Origin: Tranquillimonas sp964472855 | GTDB taxonomy: Bacteria > Pseudomonadota > Alphaproteobacteria > Rhodobacterales > Rhodobacteraceae | NCBI GenBank assembly: GCA_964472855.1 | Contig: CAYYMJ010000005.1 | Location: 1 to 64,000 of the forward strand | Direction: 5' to 3' | DNA: 64,000 nucleotides | Shown here: piece by piece, positions 59,572 through 64,000 of the stretch | Position numbering within the stretch: the stretch's first letter is position 1 | Layout: each line of letters begins with the position of its first letter | Notes under the pieces: generated by a model | What the model saw: only the letters and a program-made list of their open reading frames with translations | Told to the model about the DNA's origin: nothing | The model's database searches: none | Translations under genes and position numbers: made by a program

Positions 59572-61377
59572 GTGGCGGCTTACGAATACGAAACCCACGA
59601 CTATGACGTGATCGTGGTCGGCGCCGGCGGGGCCGGATTGCGGGCAACGCTGGGGATGGCCGAACAGGGCCTGCGAACCGCTTGCATCACCAAGGTGTTT
59701 CCCACCCGGTCGCACACGGTGGCGGCCCAGGGCGGCATCGCGGCCAGTCTTGGCAACATGGGCGCTGACCATTGGCAGTGGCACATGTACGACACCATCA
59801 AGGGCTCGGACTGGCTGGGCGACATGGACACCATGGAATACGTGGCCCGCAACGCGCCTCAGGCTGTCTACGAGCTTGACCATTACGGTGTGCCGTTTTC
59901 CCGCACGGAAGAGGGCAAGATCTATCAGCGCCCCTTTGGCGGCATGACCTCGGAATTCGGCGAAGGCCCGTCCGTGGCCCGCACCTGCGCCGCCGCCGAC
60001 CGCACCGGCCACGCGATGTTGCACACGCTTTATGGCCAGAGCCTCAAGCAGAATGCCGAGTTCTATATCGAGTATTTCGCGCTGGACCTTCTGATGTCAG
60101 ACGACGGCGCCTGCCAGGGCGTTGTCGCGTGGAAGCTGGACGACGGCACCATGCACGTCTTCAACGCCAAGACGGTCGTGCTGGCCACCGGCGGCTATGG
60201 CCGCACCTATTTCAACTGCACCTCGGCCCACACCTGCACCGGCGACGGCGGCGGCATGGTGGCCCGCGCCGGGCTGCCGTTGCAGGACATGGAGTTTGTC
60301 CAGTTCCACCCCACCGGCATCTATGGCCCGGGCATGCTGATCACCGAAGGTGTGCGCGGCGAGGGCGGCTACCTGACCAATTCCGAGGGCGAACGCTTCA
60401 TGGAGCGTTACGCCCCCACCTACAAGGACCTCGCCAGCCGCGACGTCGTCAGCCGCTGCATGACGATCGAAATCCGCGAAGGACGCGGTGTCGGGGCGCA
60501 AAAGGACCATATCCACCTGAACCTGAATCACCTTCCCAGTGACGTGATTCACGAACGCCTGCCGGGCATCGCCGAATCGGCGCGCATCTTTTCCGGTGTC
60601 GACGTGACCCGCGAACCGATCCCGGTTCTGCCGACCTGCCACTATAACATGGGCGGCATCCCGTCGAATTACTGGGGCGAGGTGCTGAACCCGACCAAGG
60701 GCGATCCCGACGCCGTGGTGCCCGGCCTGATGGCGGTTGGCGAAGCCGCCTGCGCGTCGCTGCACGGCGCCAACCGGCTGGGTTCGAATTCGCTGATCGA
60801 CCTTGTGGTTCTGGGGCGCGCGGCCTCGCTGCGTGCCGGCGAAGTGGTTGACGCGGCGGCGCCGGTGCCGGTTGCCGATCCGGCCCAGATCGACAAGGCG
60901 CTGGACCGTTTCGACGGCCTGCGCCACGCCGCCGGCCCGGTTCCGACGGCCGAATTGCGGCTGGAGATGCAGCGCACCATGCAGACCGATGCCGCGGTGT
61001 TCCGCACCGATGCCTCGCTGGCCGAGGGCGTCAGGAAGATGGAGGCGGTGGCCGCCAAGGTCCCCGACCTGGGCGTCACCGACCGGTCGCTGGTCTGGAA
61101 CAGCGACCTGATGGAAACGCTTGAGCTGACCAACCTGATCCCCAACGCGCTGGCCACCATCAACGGGGCCGAGGCGCGCAAGGAAAGCCGTGGCGCCCAC
61201 GCGCACGAGGATTACCCCGATCGCGACGACAAGAAATGGCGCAAGCACACCATCGCGCGGGTCACCGACACCAAGGTCAGGCTTGAATACCGCCCCGTGC
61301 ATGTCGACCCCCTGACCACGCTGGCCGAAGGCGGGATCGACCCCGCCAAGATTGCCCCCAAGGCGCGGGTCTACTGA
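59572..61377 (+). CDS. sdhA: succinate dehydrogenase flavoprotein subunit
   Basis: SdhA carries the covalent FAD and oxidises succinate to fumarate. The 601-residue protein has the nucleotide-binding YDVIVVGAGGAGLRATLGMA, the FAD-linked histidine in TRSHTVAAQGGIAASLG, the substrate segment CHYNMGGIPSNYWGEV and HGANRLGSNSLIDLVV. GTG is the start, preceded by GAAGGAGG. The C-terminal HVDPLTTLAEGGIDPAKIAP fits. Between it and sdhB lies a short lipoprotein gene. Confidence 0.97.
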   Translation: MAAYEYETHDYDVIVVGAGGAGLRATLGMAEQGLRTACITKVFPTRSHTVAAQGGIAASLGNMGADHWQWHMYDTIKGSDWLGDMDTMEYVARNAPQAVYELDHYGVPFSRTEEGKIYQRPFGGMTSEFGEGPSVARTCAAADRTGHAMLHTLYGQSLKQNAEFYIEYFALDLLMSDDGACQGVVAWKLDDGTMHVFNAKTVVLATGGYGRTYFNCTSAHTCTGDGGGMVARAGLPLQDMEFVQFHPTGIYGPGMLITEGVRGEGGYLTNSEGERFMERYAPTYKDLASRDVVSRCMTIEIREGRGVGAQKDHIHLNLNHLPSDVIHERLPGIAESARIFSGVDVTREPIPVLPTCHYNMGGIPSNYWGEVLNPTKGDPDAVVPGLMAVGEAACASLHGANRLGSNSLIDLVVLGRAASLRAGEVVDAAAPVPVADPAQIDKALDRFDGLRHAAGPVPTAELRLEMQRTMQTDAAVFRTDASLAEGVRKMEAVAAKVPDLGVTDRSLVWNSDLMETLELTNLIPNALATINGAEARKESRGAHAHEDYPDRDDKKWRKHTIARVTDTKVRLEYRPVHVDPLTTLAEGGIDPAKIAPKARVY

Positions 61378-61528
61378 TGCCTGTCCCGGCGACCCCGGTC
61401 ACGGTTTTGCGACAGGGCGCGCCCCGGCGTGGCCCTTGCGTGACATCGCGGCGGCCGGCGCCGGGCCCTGTTCGTGCCGCTGGCGCCGGCTATATCGTCG
61501 GCCAGATGCGCACAGCCCGGGGGCGCCC

Positions 61529-61813
61529 ATGAAACCGACTGTTCTGATCCTTGCCGCGATGGCACCGCTTGCTGCCTGCACCGGCAGCAGCATGACCATC
61601 GAGCAGGCCCACAAGCTGTGCGACGAACGCGCCCGCGAGGCCGCCGGCCCCACCGGCACTGTCTTTTTCGGTGTCAGCAACACAGGCCCCGTCGCCAGCG
61701 CCGAGGTCAATATCAGTTCCAACTATCTGCGCGGGCTGGACCCGGCCCAGGTCTTCGACGATTGCGTGTTCGACCTGACCGGCCAGGGCCCCGTGCGCCC
61801 GCCCAACCTGTAA
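61529..61813 (+). CDS. small lipoprotein within the sdh operon
   Basis: A 94-residue protein with a lipobox PLAAC (signal about 1-16; cysteine 17). The mature part contains SSMTIEQAHKLCDERAREAA and NISSNYLRGLDPAQVFDDCV, with two further cysteines. I do not recognise a named family, but such short lipoproteins often lie between sdhA and sdhB in Rhodobacteraceae. It starts 151 bp after sdhA and ends 37 bp before sdhB, presumably on the same transcript. No role is known. Confidence 0.7.
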   Translation: MKPTVLILAAMAPLAACTGSSMTIEQAHKLCDERAREAAGPTGTVFFGVSNTGPVASAEVNISSNYLRGLDPAQVFDDCVFDLTGQGPVRPPNL

Positions 61814-61850
61814 CCCGCCGCCGCCCGGCGAAGGACCGCAAGGAAATCAC

Positions 61851-62630
61851 ATGGTTCAGCTGACGCTTCCCAAGAACAGCCGCATCCGGACCGGCAAGAC
61901 CTGGCCCAAGCCCGAAGGCGCGAAAAACCTGCGCAAGTTCCAGATTTACCGTTGGAGCCCGGACGACGGCGAAAACCCCCGTGTCGATACCTATTTCATC
62001 GACATGGACGATTGCGGCCCGATGGTTCTGGACGCGCTGATCAAGATCAAGACCGAGATCGACCCGTCACTGACCTTCCGCCGGTCGTGCCGCGAAGGCA
62101 TCTGCGGATCCTGCGCCATGAATATCGACGGGATCAACACGTTGGCCTGCATTTATGGCATGGACGAAATCAAGGGCGCCGTGAAGATCTATCCCCTGCC
62201 GCACATGCCGGTGGTCAAGGACCTGATCCCCGACCTGACGCATTTCTATGCGCAGCACGCGTCGATCATGCCGTGGCTGGAAACCAACACCAACCGCCCA
62301 GCCAAGGAATGGAAACAGTCGATCGAGGATCGGCGCAAGCTGGATGGCCTGTATGAATGCGTCATGTGCGCCTCGTGCTCGACATCGTGCCCGTCGTATT
62401 GGTGGAACGGCGACCGCTATCTCGGCCCTGCCGCGCTGTTGCATGCCTATCGCTGGCTGGTCGACAGCCGCGACGAGGCGACGGGCGAGCGGTTGGACGA
62501 CCTTGAGGATCCGTTCAAGCTGTATCGCTGCCACACCATCATGAATTGCGCCAAGACCTGTCCCAAGGGGCTGAACCCGGCCAAGGCCATTACCGAGATC
62601 AAGCGCATGATGGTGGAACGCGCGGTCTGA
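61851..62630 (+). CDS. sdhB: succinate dehydrogenase iron-sulfur subunit
   Basis: SdhB carries three Fe-S clusters between FAD and quinone. The 259-residue protein has the 2Fe-2S site RRSCREGICGSCAMNIDG, the 4Fe-4S site CVMCASCSTSCPSYWW and the 3Fe-4S/4Fe-4S part CHTIMNCAKTCPKGLNP. The start is preceded by AAGGAAATCAC. It completes the sdh operon with sdhCDA. Length and motifs agree with alphaproteobacterial SdhB. Confidence 0.97.
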   Translation: MVQLTLPKNSRIRTGKTWPKPEGAKNLRKFQIYRWSPDDGENPRVDTYFIDMDDCGPMVLDALIKIKTEIDPSLTFRRSCREGICGSCAMNIDGINTLACIYGMDEIKGAVKIYPLPHMPVVKDLIPDLTHFYAQHASIMPWLETNTNRPAKEWKQSIEDRRKLDGLYECVMCASCSTSCPSYWWNGDRYLGPAALLHAYRWLVDSRDEATGERLDDLEDPFKLYRCHTIMNCAKTCPKGLNPAKAITEIKRMMVERAV

Positions 62631-62954
62631 CCGTCGCGCAACCGTCGCGGCGCCGGGATTGCTGCGCCGCGATTGCCGCCGTCAACCCAGCGCTGCCGCC
62701 GCCGGTATTTTCGCCCCGGGGACGGCGGCGAAAACCGGCAGTGGTGCAACCGCGTTACCAGCGGATCCGGCATCGTGTCTGGCGCCGGACCGATGGCGAA
62801 CGCAGTTGCGATGGCATCGACACCGGCCTGCCGTCGACCCTGGGCGCTTCCATCCGCGCGCAAACGCGCGACCGCCAAGGCGATTGGGACCATTCCGTTG
62901 AATGGACGGCTGGCCACAGCATGCGCGCCAAGGCCCCAAGGACCGAGGCACGAC
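62631..62954. other. 324-bp space between convergent sdhB and deoD
   Basis: Frames are open in several registers, including a 184-codon frame on the minus strand (62447-62998) and plus-strand frames through the start of deoD. None has a recognised domain and the region is Arg/Pro/Ala-rich in every frame, as random GC-rich DNA would be. No strong terminator with a T tract was found. Confidence 0.45.
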
Positions 62955-63659
62955 CTACCCGAAGGCCGCCTCGAGCCCCAGTTCGACCATGTCGCCAAAG
63001 CTCTTTTCGCGGTCCCCCGACGGCAGCGCCTCGCCCGTTTTCAGGTGGTCGCTGACGGTCAGGATCGCCAGCGCGCGACAGCCATAGCGGGCGGCCAGCG
63101 TGTAAAGCTCGGCCGTTTCCATTTCCACCGCCAGAACGCCGTGACGTTCAAGCTGTTCGTTCAGATCGGGCCGCTCGTCATAGAAGACATCAGATGAATA
63201 GATGCCGCCCACATGCACGCCGACGCCGCGCCCGGACGCCCGGGCATGGGCGGCGGCCAGCAGCCCGAAATCGGCGGACGGGGCGAATTTGATCTCGCGG
63301 AACATACCGGCTGACGGCGTCGACATCGACGATGCCGTCATTGCCAGCACCAGATCGCGCAGCTTGACCTGTGGCTGCATGCCACCGGCCGACCCGATGC
63401 GGATCAGGGTTTTCGCCCCGAGGTCGCGGATCAGTTCATTCGCGTAGATCGACAGCGACGGCATGCCCATGCCGCTGCCGTGAATGGTCACCGGGTTGCC
63501 CTTCCAGGTTCCGGTAAACCCGAGCATGCCGCGCACGGCGTTCACCTGGCGCGGATTGTCAAGAAAGCTCTCGGCGGCCCACTTGGCCCGCATCGGATCG
63601 CCGGGCAACAGCACGGTTTCCGCGATATCGCCCGGCTTGGCCCCAATGTGAATGGTCAT
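62955..63659 (-). CDS. deoD: purine-nucleoside phosphorylase, DeoD type
   Basis: DeoD cleaves purine (deoxy)nucleosides with phosphate, recycling bases. The 234-residue length matches the hexameric low-molecular-weight group: MTIHIGAKPGDIAETVLLPG is the N-terminus, IRIGSAGGMQPQVKLRDLVL and AVEMETAELYTLAAR with the phosphate- and base-binding residues are present, and VSDHLKTGE holds the acid Asp. It begins 13 bases after the stop of the H-NS-like gene on the same strand, so the two may be cotranscribed. Confidence 0.96.
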   Translation of the reverse strand: MTIHIGAKPGDIAETVLLPGDPMRAKWAAESFLDNPRQVNAVRGMLGFTGTWKGNPVTIHGSGMGMPSLSIYANELIRDLGAKTLIRIGSAGGMQPQVKLRDLVLAMTASSMSTPSAGMFREIKFAPSADFGLLAAAHARASGRGVGVHVGGIYSSDVFYDERPDLNEQLERHGVLAVEMETAELYTLAARYGCRALAILTVSDHLKTGEALPSGDREKSFGDMVELGLEAAFG

Positions 63660-63672
63660 CGCACTGGGCCGG

Positions 63673-63984
63673 TCAGATCAGGAAATCGTCAACCGACTTG
63701 CCGGCCTGAAGCCCCGCCTTGATCCAGCCCGGCTGCCGTCCGCGACCGGTCCAGGTTTGCGACGGATTGTCGGGGTTGCAGAATTTCGCCGGTGATATCG
63801 ACTTTGCCTTGGTCGATGCGCCCATCAGTTCGTCCAGCGAAAAGCCCATTTCACGCGCCGTGGCCTCGGCCGCTTTGCGCGCCTCGGCCTTGCGGCGCAC
63901 GTCAAGGCTGGTCAGCGCCTTGTCGACATCGCCGCGCAGCTTGGTCAATTCCTTGCGATCCATTGCGTCAAGATCGATGCTCAT
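63673..63984 (-). CDS. H-NS-family nucleoid protein (HvrA-like)
   Basis: A 103-residue H-NS-family protein. The N-terminal coiled coil (about 1-50) is rich in Asp, Lys, Arg, and the C-terminal domain has TWTGRGRQPGWIKAGLQAGK, the DNA-binding signature of H-NS relatives, as in HvrA of Rhodobacter. It binds AT-rich or curved DNA and acts as a silencer or regulator, HvrA being linked to photosynthesis gene control. It is close to the right end of the window, with deoD next. The ATG is 63984. Confidence 0.93.
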   Translation of the reverse strand: MSIDLDAMDRKELTKLRGDVDKALTSLDVRRKAEARKAAEATAREMGFSLDELMGASTKAKSISPAKFCNPDNPSQTWTGRGRQPGWIKAGLQAGKSVDDFLI

Positions 63985-64000
63985 ATTCAGTCTCCGTATG

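Noticed and set aside
62447..62998. A 184-codon minus-strand frame between sdhB and deoD
   Set aside because: Overlaps the ends of both real genes and has no supported start. I could not rule out a relic, but nothing positive supports it.

Overview
The window is a GC-rich chromosomal segment of an alphaproteobacterium, most likely a member of the Rhodobacteraceae/Rhodobacterales. This rests on gene content and order: a four-gene mcl2-nnrU-DUF1737-mch run from the ethylmalonyl-CoA pathway, pckA divergent from the two-component pair chvI-chvG followed by HPr-kinase, RapZ, EIIA and HPr, a mobB-moeA fusion, a 44-residue aa3-type oxidase subunit IV, a DUF5928-type glycosyltransferase, and an HvrA-like H-NS protein. 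No rRNA, CRISPR array, transposase or phage gene was seen. One tRNA (Ala, GGC) is present.

Layout. 0.2-7 kb: a DsbD-domain periplasmic protein, YqgE, a TsaC/Sua5 protein, an acyl-CoA dehydrogenase/metallo-hydrolase/DUF6173 operon, oxidase subunit IV and a lipoprotein. 7-11 kb: a decayed azlC remnant carrying a 20-bp tandem repeat, then fdhD-mobA-mobB/moeA for molybdenum cofactor. 11-19 kb: greA, ETF-ubiquinone oxidoreductase, a TPR protein, ispE, ispB and small conserved genes. 19-24 kb: phaB, phaA and pckA. 24-29 kb: chvI, chvG, a fused hprK-rapZ frame, EIIA, HPr and an acyltransferase. 29-36 kb: sulfotransferase, glycosyltransferase, HIT protein, nucleotide-sugar epimerase, choline-sulfatase and an EamA exporter (surface polysaccharide and sulfate-ester functions). 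36-39 kb: an AT-richer accessory cassette (LysR regulator, DJ-1/PfpI protein, double NTF2-fold protein). 39-53.8 kb: tRNA-Ala, small genes, and a long minus-strand operon sucC-[two sulfotransferase-like genes]-sucD-[unknown]-sucA-sucB-lpdA preceded by mdh. 53.9-64 kb: TSUP permease, the mcl2-mch operon, a DUF4344 protein, sdhCDA-[lipoprotein]-sdhB, deoD and an H-NS-like gene.

How it fits together: acetyl-CoA and central carbon metabolism dominate (pha genes, ethylmalonyl-CoA steps, nearly all of the 2-oxoglutarate-to-oxaloacetate arm of the TCA cycle, PEP carboxykinase), next to the PTS-Ntr-like regulatory module. The most notable signals are: (i) pairs of GTGATCAC palindromes spaced exactly 21 bp centre to centre upstream of both sucC and sdhC, which suggest one unknown regulator for both TCA operons; (ii) two paralogous sulfotransferase-like genes lodged between sucC and sucD; (iii) an uninterrupted hprK-rapZ fusion; (iv) a four-copy intergenic repeat whose second hairpin changes sequence while keeping its pairing. 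A run of 100 N lies inside sucB and probably hides the subunit-binding domain.
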